From Kumtagia sp044326205 (GTDB lineage: Bacteria > Pseudomonadota > Alphaproteobacteria > Rhizobiales > Rhizobiaceae): a stretch of 64,000 bases of DNA. Location: positions 38,194 to 102,193 of the forward strand of contig NZ_JBIRCY010000028.1 in NCBI RefSeq assembly GCF_044326205.1, in the 5' to 3' direction. Position numbers and translations under genes: made by a program. The notes under the pieces were generated by a model. That model worked only from the letters and a program-made list of their open reading frames with translations. It made no database searches and was not told the origin of the DNA. How positions within the stretch are numbered: position 1 is the stretch's first letter; every line of letters begins with the position of its first letter. Positions 9,495 through 17,054 of the stretch are shown piece after piece.

Positions 9495-10736
9495 TTGCCG
9501 GAAGGCGGGCAGGAGGAAGATGGGTTGACATCCGAAGCCGCAATCATGCTCTGCGCCGGACAGCGGCTCGATGCCGCTTCGGCCGGCACGATGGGGCCGG
9601 AGGCAATGGCCGCTTTGCGGGAGGAGATTCGCGACGAGTTGGCGCGCCATGAGGTCGCCATCGGCTATGCATCGGCATCGGCGGGCGCCGACATCATCTT
9701 CGGCGAGGAACTTTTGGCGCGCGGCGGCGAACTGCATATCTTCCTGCCCTGTCCGCGCGACGATTTCGCCGAGCAGTATGTCGCCCCGGCGGGCGAGGAG
9801 TGGATGGCGCGGTTCCGCAGCCTCGTCGCTTCCGCCACGGAGGTCGAGATAAGCTGCGAGGAGCGGCTGATCGGCGACGACACGCTGCTGCGCTTCAACA
9901 ACCAGGTTCTTCAGGGCATGGCGCGCATCCATGCGGAGCGCCTCGGCGGCCACGCCAGGCTGCTCGCCGTCTGGAGCCCGGAGGCGCCCGCCGATCCCGG
10001 CAGCCCGGCGGATTTCATGGACCAGTGGCCGGAACTCGAGCATCTGTCGCTGATCGACCTCGACGATCTGCGCCAACGCACCGGCGGCGGCGACAACGGC
10101 ACTACCGGAGACCTTTCCGGCGGCGTCAACGCGCTTGCGATCGGGCTCAGCCCGCTTGTGGTGCGGGCGATCCTCTTTGCCGACATGGCGACCTACACCT
10201 CGTTCAGCGACGAGCAGGTGCCGCTGCTCTGGGATTTTCTGGCCGAGGTGCAGCAGGTCGTGGAGCAGCGGGCGAAGCCGCCGATCCTCATCAACACCTG
10301 GGGCGATGCCGTGCATGCGGCGGCCGAGACCGCGCTGGATCTCGCCGACTATGCGCTGGCTCTGGTCGAAACCATCGCTGCAACCGACCCTGAACCCTTC
10401 GGACTGGCGAGTCGGCCGCGCTTCCGCGTCGCGCTGCATGCCGGCCCGGTCTATGTCGGCCTGCATCCGCTGACCGGGCGCAGCATGGTTTACGGCCACC
10501 ACGTCAACCGGGCGGCGCGCATCGAAACGGTAGCAGCACCCGGCGAAGCCTATGCCTCGCAGCATTTCGTGGCCCTGCTGTGGGCCGAGATGGACTCTCT
10601 TCAGCATGAGGCGAGATTGACGGGGGCGGCCTATCGACGGCCTTACCGGGTGGAGTATGTTGGCCGCGTGAAACTGCCAAAACATTTCGGCAGCGAAGCG
10701 CTGTATCGAATTCTGCCCGCCGACGCCGAGCGATAG
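9495..10736 (+). CDS. Class III adenylate/guanylate cyclase-like protein with an N-terminal TRAFs-binding-like domain
   Basis: A predicted cytoplasmic signalling protein of 413 residues. Residues 15-165 resemble the domain found before cyclase domains in rhizobial proteins (SAGADIIFGEELLARGGELH). Residues 220-410 form a class III cyclase domain. The two metal-binding aspartates are present (FADMATYT near 230 and GDAV near 271), as are the transition-state Asn and Arg (VNRAARIE near 338-342). The positions that select the base are unusual: Asn replaces the expected Lys before GD, and His lies before VN. The TTG start is chosen because AGGAGGAAAGCA precedes it; an upstream ATG at 9429 has no comparable site. 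RsbW-like and STAS genes follow. Confidence 0.75.
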   Translation: MPEGGQEEDGLTSEAAIMLCAGQRLDAASAGTMGPEAMAALREEIRDELARHEVAIGYASASAGADIIFGEELLARGGELHIFLPCPRDDFAEQYVAPAGEEWMARFRSLVASATEVEISCEERLIGDDTLLRFNNQVLQGMARIHAERLGGHARLLAVWSPEAPADPGSPADFMDQWPELEHLSLIDLDDLRQRTGGGDNGTTGDLSGGVNALAIGLSPLVVRAILFADMATYTSFSDEQVPLLWDFLAEVQQVVEQRAKPPILINTWGDAVHAAAETALDLADYALALVETIAATDPEPFGLASRPRFRVALHAGPVYVGLHPLTGRSMVYGHHVNRAARIETVAAPGEAYASQHFVALLWAEMDSLQHEARLTGAAYRRPYRVEYVGRVKLPKHFGSEALYRILPADAER

Positions 10737-10746
10737 AACGCCAAGG

Positions 10747-11172
10747 ATGTCCCGCCTGCCCGCGCTCAACCTCACCATCGCCAACGATCTTGCCGAGATC
10801 GGCCGCATCGCGCCCGTCATCGAGGATTTTTGCGCCGGGCACGGCCTGGGCGAGGAGATCGCTCACGCCATCAACCTGTCGCTCGACGAGCTTCTGACCA
10901 ACACGATCAGCTATGGCTATGAGGATGGCGGCCCGCATTCCATCGGCATCGTCATCGAGGTTCTGGGTGACCGCGCGACCGTCACCGTCCGCGACGATGC
11001 CGTCGCTTTCGATCCGACGCAGGCCGGAGACCCCGATCTCGATCTGGATCTCGACGACCGGCCGATCGGCGGGCTCGGCATCCATATCGTGCGGGCGATG
11101 ATGGACGAGGTTCGTTACGACCGCGTCGACGGGCACAACCGGCTGACATTGACGAAATTCACCACGCGCTGA
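10747..11172 (+). CDS. RsbW/SpoIIAB-type ATP-binding protein (HATPase_c)
   Basis: A 141-residue histidine-kinase-like ATPase of the anti-sigma serine kinase family. Members phosphorylate a STAS partner and bind a sigma factor or another output. The N box is in LSLDELLTNTISYGY (about 39-53), the G1 box in VRDDAVAFDP, and the G2 box in GGLGIHIVRAMMDEV. It starts 11 bases after the cyclase-like gene and is followed 23 bases later by the STAS gene, so the three probably form one operon. The target is unknown: no sigma factor or PP2C phosphatase gene lies in the window. Confidence 0.85.
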   Translation: MSRLPALNLTIANDLAEIGRIAPVIEDFCAGHGLGEEIAHAINLSLDELLTNTISYGYEDGGPHSIGIVIEVLGDRATVTVRDDAVAFDPTQAGDPDLDLDLDDRPIGGLGIHIVRAMMDEVRYDRVDGHNRLTLTKFTTR

Positions 11173-11194
11173 GCGTGGCGCATGACAGGAGACT

Positions 11195-11536
11195 ATGATG
11201 GACATCCGCAAGGAGACGATCGAGGGGACAACCGTGCTGTCGCCGGTCGGCCGTGTCGACAGCAATTCGGCGCGCGAAGTCGAGGACGCCCTGCTGCCGC
11301 TCTTCGACGCCGGCCAGCCCGTTCTGGTCGATTTCGCTGAGCTGAGCTACATCTCCAGCGCCGGCCTGCGCGTGCTGCTGCTTGCCGCGCGGCGCAGCAA
11401 GGCCACCGGCCTGCCGCTATCGCTCGCCGGCATGAGCAAGCCGGTCGACGAGGTGTTCAAGATCAGCGGCTTTGCCAAACTGTTCCAGATCCACGCCGAC
11501 CGCGCCGAGGCGCTCGCGGCGCGCGGCAAGGCTTGA
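11195..11536 (+). CDS. STAS-domain anti-sigma factor antagonist (RsbV/SpoIIAA type)
   Basis: A single STAS domain of 113 residues. The motif ELSYISSAGLRVLL contains Ser55, the position that is phosphorylated in SpoIIAA and RsbV. Such proteins release the output by binding the unphosphorylated RsbW-type kinase; the gene directly upstream encodes such a kinase, so the two are likely partners. AGGAGA precedes two consecutive ATG codons (11195 and 11198); either could be the start. It is the last gene of the cassette. Confidence 0.87.
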   Translation: MMDIRKETIEGTTVLSPVGRVDSNSAREVEDALLPLFDAGQPVLVDFAELSYISSAGLRVLLLAARRSKATGLPLSLAGMSKPVDEVFKISGFAKLFQIHADRAEALAARGKA

Positions 11537-11553
11537 GTTCGCTCGCGCCGTCG

Positions 11554-11578
11554 CGCCCGGCGGGGCTACAGCCGGGCG
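11554..11578. terminator. Possible bidirectional hairpin between convergent genes
   Basis: CGCCCGGC (11554-11561) and GCCGGGCG (11571-11578) form a perfect 8-base stem with a 9-base loop, between the convergent STAS and peptide-binding protein genes. No run of T follows on either strand, so an intrinsic terminator is only possible. Confidence 0.35.
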
Positions 11579-11611
11579 AGAGGTAGCGTCATCGGCCGAT
11601 GTTGTCGGGCG

Positions 11612-13129
11612 CTACTCCATCGACACGCCTTCCAGCCGCATCAGGCCGTCGGGGATCGGCTTAAAACCCGTCACTTCCTTCTTCGCCGCGAAGAACGGTT
11701 TTGAATGGTAGATGACCAGCAGCGGGGCTTCCGGCATCCACAGTTTGTTGGCCTCCGCATACAGCGCGGCGCGCTTGGCGGGATCGGCTTCCTTCGCCGC
11801 CGCCGTCAGGATGTCGTCGACCTTCTGGTTGCAGTATTTGCCGACGTTCGACGAGCCCTTGCAGCCGAGATAGTTGTAGATGTTGCCGTCCGGGTCGGCG
11901 CGGCCGCTCCAGAACGAAAGATGCGACTGGAACTCGCCGGCCGCCACCGCCGCGCCGGCGGTGCTCGCCTCGATCGGCTTGATGACGATCTTGATGCCGG
12001 CCTCCGCCGCCATCGACTGGATCACCTGGCCGACGCGCAGGAAGGTCGGGTTGTTGTTGACCGTGACTTCCAGCGTCGGGTCGGCCACGCCGGATTCCGC
12101 GACCAGCGCCTTCGCCTTGTCCAGGTCGCGCGCCGGCACCGGCATCGACTTGTCGTAATAGGGCGACGACGGCGAGACGGGCTGGTTGCCGGGGGTGAAG
12201 TTGCCGCCGAACGCCACCTGGTTGATCACGTTGCGGTCGATCGCCGCGTCGATCGCCTGCCGGAGTTTGGCATTCTCGGCAAAACTGTTCTTGGCGCCTT
12301 CGCCATTGGCGAGATTGAACAGCAGGTAGAAGAAGCCGAGTCCGTCGATGGAACTGACGGTGAAGCGCGGATCGGCCTTCACGCGCTCGAGGTCGGCGGT
12401 CGAGACCTGCTCGATCAGGTCGAGCTGGCCGGCGAGCAGATTGTTGAGCCGCACCGTCGCGTCCGGTACCGGCAGGTAGGTCACCTCGTCGAAATGGAAC
12501 GCATCCTTGTTCCAGTAGTCCGGAAATTTTTCCAGCACGATGCGGTCCTGCACCACCCGCTCGACCAGCTTGTACGGACCGGAGCAGACGGGGGCGCTGC
12601 CGAAGGCGGCGGCATCGGCGGCGGCCTTGATGGCGGTCGGCGACATCATCATGCCGGCGCGGTCGGCGAGCTGCGCCAACAGCGGCGTGAAGGGCTGCTT
12701 GAGGTGCAGCTTGACCGTCAGCGGATCGACCACCTCGATCGTGTCGACGGCGCGCACGTCGCCCTTGCGCTTCGATTGCTCAAGCGTCAGCGCGCGCTCG
12801 ATGTTGAACTTCACCGCCTCGGCGTCGAACGGCGTGCCGTCATGGAATTTCACGCCGTCGCGCAGTTTCAGCGTGATGGTAAGCCCGTCCGCCGACACTT
12901 CGTGGCTGGTCGCCAGCCGGCCGATCACGCCGGCCTTTTCGTCGAGGTCGAACAGCTTGTCACAGAGCGCGGAAAACACCTGCCGGCCGCCGAGCGTGCC
13001 GCCCTGCGTCGGGTCGAGCGTGTCGACATCCTCGATCAGGCCGATGCGCAGCGCCTTCTCCTGCGCCAGCGCGCCGGTGGCGAAAAGGGCGAGCGCCCCC
13101 GCAAGCCCCAGTTTAAGAGTTCTCATCAT
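11612..13129 (-). CDS. Periplasmic peptide-binding protein of an ABC importer (DppA/OppA family)
   Basis: A solute-binding protein of 505 residues in the SBP_bac_5 family, which captures di- or oligopeptides, glutathione, nickel or sugars. A signal peptide (LKLGLAGALALFATGALAQ) ends at ALA-Q near residue 22. The mature part opens with ALRIGLIEDVDTLDPTQGG, and the family region RDGVKFHDGTPFDAEAVKF is present. GGGAGACGG precedes two ATG codons. It is the last gene of the minus-strand operon, after both permeases and both ATPases, although binding proteins are more often first. The gamma-glutamyltransferase at the operon head suggests gamma-glutamyl peptides or glutathione as the substrate; this is inference. 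Confidence 0.88.
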   Translation of the reverse strand: MMRTLKLGLAGALALFATGALAQEKALRIGLIEDVDTLDPTQGGTLGGRQVFSALCDKLFDLDEKAGVIGRLATSHEVSADGLTITLKLRDGVKFHDGTPFDAEAVKFNIERALTLEQSKRKGDVRAVDTIEVVDPLTVKLHLKQPFTPLLAQLADRAGMMMSPTAIKAAADAAAFGSAPVCSGPYKLVERVVQDRIVLEKFPDYWNKDAFHFDEVTYLPVPDATVRLNNLLAGQLDLIEQVSTADLERVKADPRFTVSSIDGLGFFYLLFNLANGEGAKNSFAENAKLRQAIDAAIDRNVINQVAFGGNFTPGNQPVSPSSPYYDKSMPVPARDLDKAKALVAESGVADPTLEVTVNNNPTFLRVGQVIQSMAAEAGIKIVIKPIEASTAGAAVAAGEFQSHLSFWSGRADPDGNIYNYLGCKGSSNVGKYCNQKVDDILTAAAKEADPAKRAALYAEANKLWMPEAPLLVIYHSKPFFAAKKEVTGFKPIPDGLMRLEGVSME

Positions 13130-13196
13130 GGCTTTCCGTCTCCCATTTCGTCGTTCCAGCGGCTTCTGATCGGATGCACCCTGCCGCAGGGGCGCA

Positions 13197-14045
13197 TCAA
13201 CTGCGTGGATCGAGGGCGCGGCGCAGGCCGTCGCCGAGAAGGTTGAAGCCGATGACGGCGAGGCAGATGCAGAGGCCAGGCCAGATCGATAGCCACGGCG
13301 CGGTGGCGATGTAGTCCTTGCCGACCGTCAGCATCGAGCCCCAGGACGGGGCCGGCAATTCGCGGCCGAGGCCGAGGAAGGAAAGCCCGGCCTCGGCGAT
13401 GATGGCGACGGCGGTGGCGAGCGCGGCCTGCACGATCAGCGGCGGCACGATGTTGGGCAGGAGATGGACAAACAGCAGCCGCCGCACCGGATTGCCGACC
13501 GAGATAGCCGCCTCGATGTAGACGGCGGCCGTCTGCTCGATGGTCTTGGCGCGCGCCAGCCGCACGAACACCGGCACCGTCGAGATGCCGATGGCGATCG
13601 AGGCGTTGAGCAGGCTGCCGCCGAGGAACATGGCGAGTGCGATGGCGAGCATCACCTGCGGGCAGGCGAGCAGCGTGTCGGCCAGCCGCGTCACCACCAC
13701 GTCGATCCAGCCGCGGAAGTAGCCGGCCGCAATGCCGAGCGGCACGCCGATGGCGAGCGCGATCATCACCGAGGCGACGCCGGCGATCAGCGAGGTCTGC
13801 GCGCCCCAGATGGCGCGCGACAGCACGTCCCGCCCCAGATCGTCGGTGCCCATCGGATGCGCCAGCGACGGCGGCTGCAGCACGCCCATCCAGTCGCTGG
13901 CCAGCGGATCGTAGGGCGAGATCATGGGAGCCGTGACCGCCACCAGCACGAAGGCAAGCACGATGCCGCCGCCGATGCGGGCGGACAGGTTGTAGCGGGC
14001 GAAGCGCCGCCTGCGCCGGGTCAAGGAGGGGGCCGCGGCGCTCAT
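13197..14045 (-). CDS. Peptide ABC transporter permease (DppC family)
   Basis: Inner-membrane permease of 282 residues. An N-terminal polar stretch and one membrane segment are followed by the family signature DPLASDWMG...HPMGTDDLGRDVLSR, then five membrane segments. The EAA loop that contacts the ATPase reads AAISVGNPVRRLLFVHLLPN. Upstream in-frame sequence is a shadow of the neighbouring permease, so the ATG at 14045, which overlaps that gene's stop, is the start. The gene ends 67 bases before the binding-protein gene. Confidence 0.9.
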   Translation of the reverse strand: MSAAAPSLTRRRRRFARYNLSARIGGGIVLAFVLVAVTAPMISPYDPLASDWMGVLQPPSLAHPMGTDDLGRDVLSRAIWGAQTSLIAGVASVMIALAIGVPLGIAAGYFRGWIDVVVTRLADTLLACPQVMLAIALAMFLGGSLLNASIAIGISTVPVFVRLARAKTIEQTAAVYIEAAISVGNPVRRLLFVHLLPNIVPPLIVQAALATAVAIIAEAGLSFLGLGRELPAPSWGSMLTVGKDYIATAPWLSIWPGLCICLAVIGFNLLGDGLRRALDPRS

Positions 14046-14980
14046 GGCGCTTCCCTCGCGACGCGCGGGTCGAGGAAACGCTGGGCGAGATCGGCGAGCA
14101 GGTTGAGCGCGATATAGAGCGCCCCCGAGCACAGCACGACCGCCTGCACCACCGCATAGTCGCGGTTGAAGACGGAATCGACGATCAGCTTGCCGATGCC
14201 GGGCACTGTGAAGACGAATTCGGTCAGCACCGAGCCGCCGAGCAACTGGCCGAACTCCAGCGCGCCGAGCGTGACGACGGGCACCAGCGCATTGCGCAGC
14301 GCATGCCGCAGGATGATGCTGAGCGAGCCGACGCCCTTGGCGCGCGCCGTGCGAATGTAGTCGGCGTTGAGCACCTCGATCATGGCGCTGCGGGTATGGC
14401 GCATCAGCACGGTGGCGACATGGCTGCCGAGCACGATCGCCGGCATGATCATCGCGCGCAGGTTCCCCCAAAGATCCTCGAAGGGCGAGACGTAGCCCGA
14501 GGCCGGCAGCCAGCCGAGCTGCACCGAAAACACCATGATGAACAGGATGCCGAGCCAGAAGTTCGGGATCGACATGCCGATGACGCTGAGCACGCTGGTG
14601 GCGCCATCAACCGCCGTGTCGACATAGACGGCGGCGAGAATGCCGGCGGGCACGCCGACGACGATGCCGACGACCAACGCCATGGTGGCGAGCTGGATGG
14701 TGACCGGCAGTTTTTCGGCCAGCAGTTGGGCGACGCTGCGATTGAGCCGCATCGACACGCCGAAATCGCCATGCAGCAGATTGCCGAGCCAGGTCAGGTA
14801 CTGGATCGGCAAGGGACGGTCGAGCCCGTAAAGCGCCCGGATGGCGGCGATGGTCTCGGGCGACTTGTCTTCGCCGGCCAGCACCACGGCCGGGTCGCCC
14901 GGCAGCAATTGCTGCAGCGAGAACACGATGACGCTGAGCAGCAGCAGCGTGACCGCGATGCTCGCCAGCCGGGCGATCAT
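14042..14980 (-). CDS. Peptide ABC transporter permease (DppB family)
   Basis: The partner permease, 312 residues with six membrane segments. Typical DppB features are the N-terminal segment LASIAVTLLLLSVIVFSLQQ, the motif LLPGDPA just behind it, YLTWLGNLLHGDFGVS, and the ATPase-contacting EAA loop ARAKGVGSLSIILRHALRN. Its ATG at 14980 overlaps the stop of the upstream ATPase gene, and its stop overlaps the DppC start. Together with the two ATPases and the binding protein it makes a complete five-part importer. Confidence 0.9.
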   Translation of the reverse strand: MIARLASIAVTLLLLSVIVFSLQQLLPGDPAVVLAGEDKSPETIAAIRALYGLDRPLPIQYLTWLGNLLHGDFGVSMRLNRSVAQLLAEKLPVTIQLATMALVVGIVVGVPAGILAAVYVDTAVDGATSVLSVIGMSIPNFWLGILFIMVFSVQLGWLPASGYVSPFEDLWGNLRAMIMPAIVLGSHVATVLMRHTRSAMIEVLNADYIRTARAKGVGSLSIILRHALRNALVPVVTLGALEFGQLLGGSVLTEFVFTVPGIGKLIVDSVFNRDYAVVQAVVLCSGALYIALNLLADLAQRFLDPRVAREAP

Positions 14981-16059
14981 ATCTGCGCCTCCGCCGTTTC
15001 CAGCGCGCGCGCAACGAACCGGTTCTGTAGGCGCATCAGCCGGTAGGCTGCGGCGCTGGACAGCGGCGCCTCGCCGACGGCTGGTGGCAGCACCTCTCCG
15101 GCGCGGTAGCAGGCGCTGAGATGACTTGCGGCCTTTGCCTCCAGTGGTGGCAATTCGCGGCGGCATTGGTCGAAGGCCAGCGGACAGCGCGAGACATAGG
15201 GGCAGCCGGCAGAGTTGTCTTCCGCTCTGTCTGGCGCGGCGGCTGCCGCTCTCGCCCGCCGCGCGCCGACGCGGGCGACCGGCATCGCCGACAGCAGCGC
15301 CGCCGTGTAGGGGTGGCGCGGCGCGGAAAAGATCGCGTCCGTCGGGCCGATCTCGACGATCCGGCCGCGATACATCACAGCGATCCGGTCGACGAGATGG
15401 CGCACCACGCCGAGGTCGTGCGAGATGAACACCATGGCGAGATCGGACGAGCGTTTCAGGTCGTCGAGCAGGTTGAGGATCTGGGCGCGCACCGACACGT
15501 CGAGGGCCGATACCGCCTCGTCGGCGACGATCAGTTGCGGCTCGGCGGCGAGCGCGCGGGCGATTGCGATGCGCTGGCGCTGGCCGCCGGAAAATTCGTG
15601 CGGATAGGCTTTTGCGCGTGATGGATCGAGGCCGACGGTCGCGAGCAGGCCGGCGACGCGCTCGCCGATGGCGCTTCCCGTGGCGAGGCCGTGGACGAGC
15701 AGCGGCTCGCCGATCTGCGCGCCGACGGTGAGGCGCGGGTTGAGCGACGAGAACGGGTCCTGGAACACCATCTGGATGCCGCACCGCCGTTTGCGCAGCG
15801 TCTCAGCGTCGAGCCCGAGCAGGTCTTCGCCGTCGAGCTTCAGCGCGCCGGATGTCGGCTCGACCAGCCTGAGCAGCATGCGTGCCGTCGTCGACTTGCC
15901 CGAGCCGGATTCGCCGACGATGCCCAGCGTCTCGCCGCGCGCCACGCTGAAGCTGACGTCGCTGACCGCGGCGAACCCTGGGCCGCGCGAAGTGAGCCAG
16001 CGTTTTCGCGCGCCGAAGACTTTTCCCAGTCTGATGGCCTCCAGCACCGGCGCGCTCAT
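14977..16059 (-). CDS. Peptide ABC transporter ATP-binding protein (DppF/OppF family)
   Basis: Second ATPase of the importer, 360 residues. Walker A is GESGSGKST, the Q loop is in MVFQDPFSSLNPR, the signature is FSGGQRQRIAIARA, Walker B is LIVADEAVSALD, and the switch histidine is in FISHD. The C-terminal oligopeptide extension has Cys in GCPYVSRCP, DQCRREL and SACYRAGE, the family's usual cysteine cluster. About 40 extra residues beyond that end in EAQI. The ATG at 16059 overlaps the stop of the DppD-type gene. Confidence 0.9.
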   Translation of the reverse strand: MSAPVLEAIRLGKVFGARKRWLTSRGPGFAAVSDVSFSVARGETLGIVGESGSGKSTTARMLLRLVEPTSGALKLDGEDLLGLDAETLRKRRCGIQMVFQDPFSSLNPRLTVGAQIGEPLLVHGLATGSAIGERVAGLLATVGLDPSRAKAYPHEFSGGQRQRIAIARALAAEPQLIVADEAVSALDVSVRAQILNLLDDLKRSSDLAMVFISHDLGVVRHLVDRIAVMYRGRIVEIGPTDAIFSAPRHPYTAALLSAMPVARVGARRARAAAAAPDRAEDNSAGCPYVSRCPLAFDQCRRELPPLEAKAASHLSACYRAGEVLPPAVGEAPLSSAAAYRLMRLQNRFVARALETAEAQI

Positions 16060-17036
16060 GCCAGCGCCTCCAGCGGCGCGCGCCAGCAGGCGACGGCCTG
16101 GCCGCCCGGCAATGTCGCCAGAAGCGGCTCCTCGGCCTCGCAGCGCTCGACCGAGAACGGGCAGCGCGGCGAGAACCGGCATCCCGGCATAGGGTCGGCG
16201 GGGGAGGGGACGCGGCCGAGGATCGGCGTCAGCCGGCCGCGCTTCTCAGGTGACGGAAGCGCGCCGAGCAGGCCGATCGTGTAGGGATGCTCCGGCACCT
16301 CGAACACGTCGCCGACCGCGCCGTTCTCGACGATCCTGCCGGCATACATGACGGCGACCTCGTCGGCGATCTCCGCCACGACGCCGAGATCGTGGGTGAT
16401 CATCAGCATCGCAGTGCCGGTCTCGGCCTGCAGGTCGGCGAGCAGGTCGAGGATTTCGGCCTGCACCGTCACGTCCAGCGCGGTGGTCGGCTCGTCGGCG
16501 ATGAGCAGCGCCGGCGAGCAGGCCAAGGCCAGCGCGATCATCACCCGCTGCCGCATGCCGCCCGAGAACATGAAGGGATAGTCGTCGGCGCGCTGGGCAG
16601 AACGCGGGGGGCGGAACCGCAAAAGCAACTCCACAGTGCGGCTCTTCGCCTGTCGCCGGTTCATGCCGAGATGGATGCGCAGCACCTCTGCGATCTGCTC
16701 TCCCGCCGTCATCGTCGGATTGAGCGAACTCATCGGCTCCTGGAAGATCATGCCGATCCTGCGGCCACGGATTTTTCGCAGCCGCCGTTCGCCGATCGTG
16801 GCGAGGTCCTGCCCGTCGAAGCGCACCGCGCCGGAGGCGACGCGGGCGTTGCGCGGCAGCAGCCCGAGCAGCGCCATCGCCGTGATGCTCTTGCCGCAGC
16901 CGGATTCGCCGACGAGGCAGAGCGTCTTGCCGGGGCGGATGGAAAAGTCGATGCCGCGAACCACGTCGACACCCTCGCCGTCCAGGTCGAAGCGAACCGA
17001 AAGGCCCTCGACGGACAGGAGCGGCGCGGCGGTCAT
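16056..17036 (-). CDS. Peptide ABC transporter ATP-binding protein (DppD/OppD family)
   Basis: First ATPase of the importer, 326 residues. Walker A is GESGCGKS, the Q loop is in MIFQEPMSSLNPT, the signature is FSGGMRQRVMIALA, Walker B is LLIADEPTTALD, and the switch histidine is in MITHD. The C-terminal extension carries the cysteine cluster GCRFSPRCPFSVERC. GGGAGGGG lies about ten bases before the ATG. It starts 18 bases after the gamma-glutamyltransferase gene, and its stop overlaps the next ATPase start, so all these genes look co-transcribed. Confidence 0.9.
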   Translation of the reverse strand: MTAAPLLSVEGLSVRFDLDGEGVDVVRGIDFSIRPGKTLCLVGESGCGKSITAMALLGLLPRNARVASGAVRFDGQDLATIGERRLRKIRGRRIGMIFQEPMSSLNPTMTAGEQIAEVLRIHLGMNRRQAKSRTVELLLRFRPPRSAQRADDYPFMFSGGMRQRVMIALALACSPALLIADEPTTALDVTVQAEILDLLADLQAETGTAMLMITHDLGVVAEIADEVAVMYAGRIVENGAVGDVFEVPEHPYTIGLLGALPSPEKRGRLTPILGRVPSPADPMPGCRFSPRCPFSVERCEAEEPLLATLPGGQAVACWRAPLEALA

Positions 17037-17054
17037 CTTAGAAAACCCCTCCCG

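Noticed and set aside
14046..16182. Long N-terminal extensions of the DppC, DppB and DppF genes
   Set aside because: Each extension is only a second frame of the gene before it. The real starts overlap the preceding stops by ATGA.
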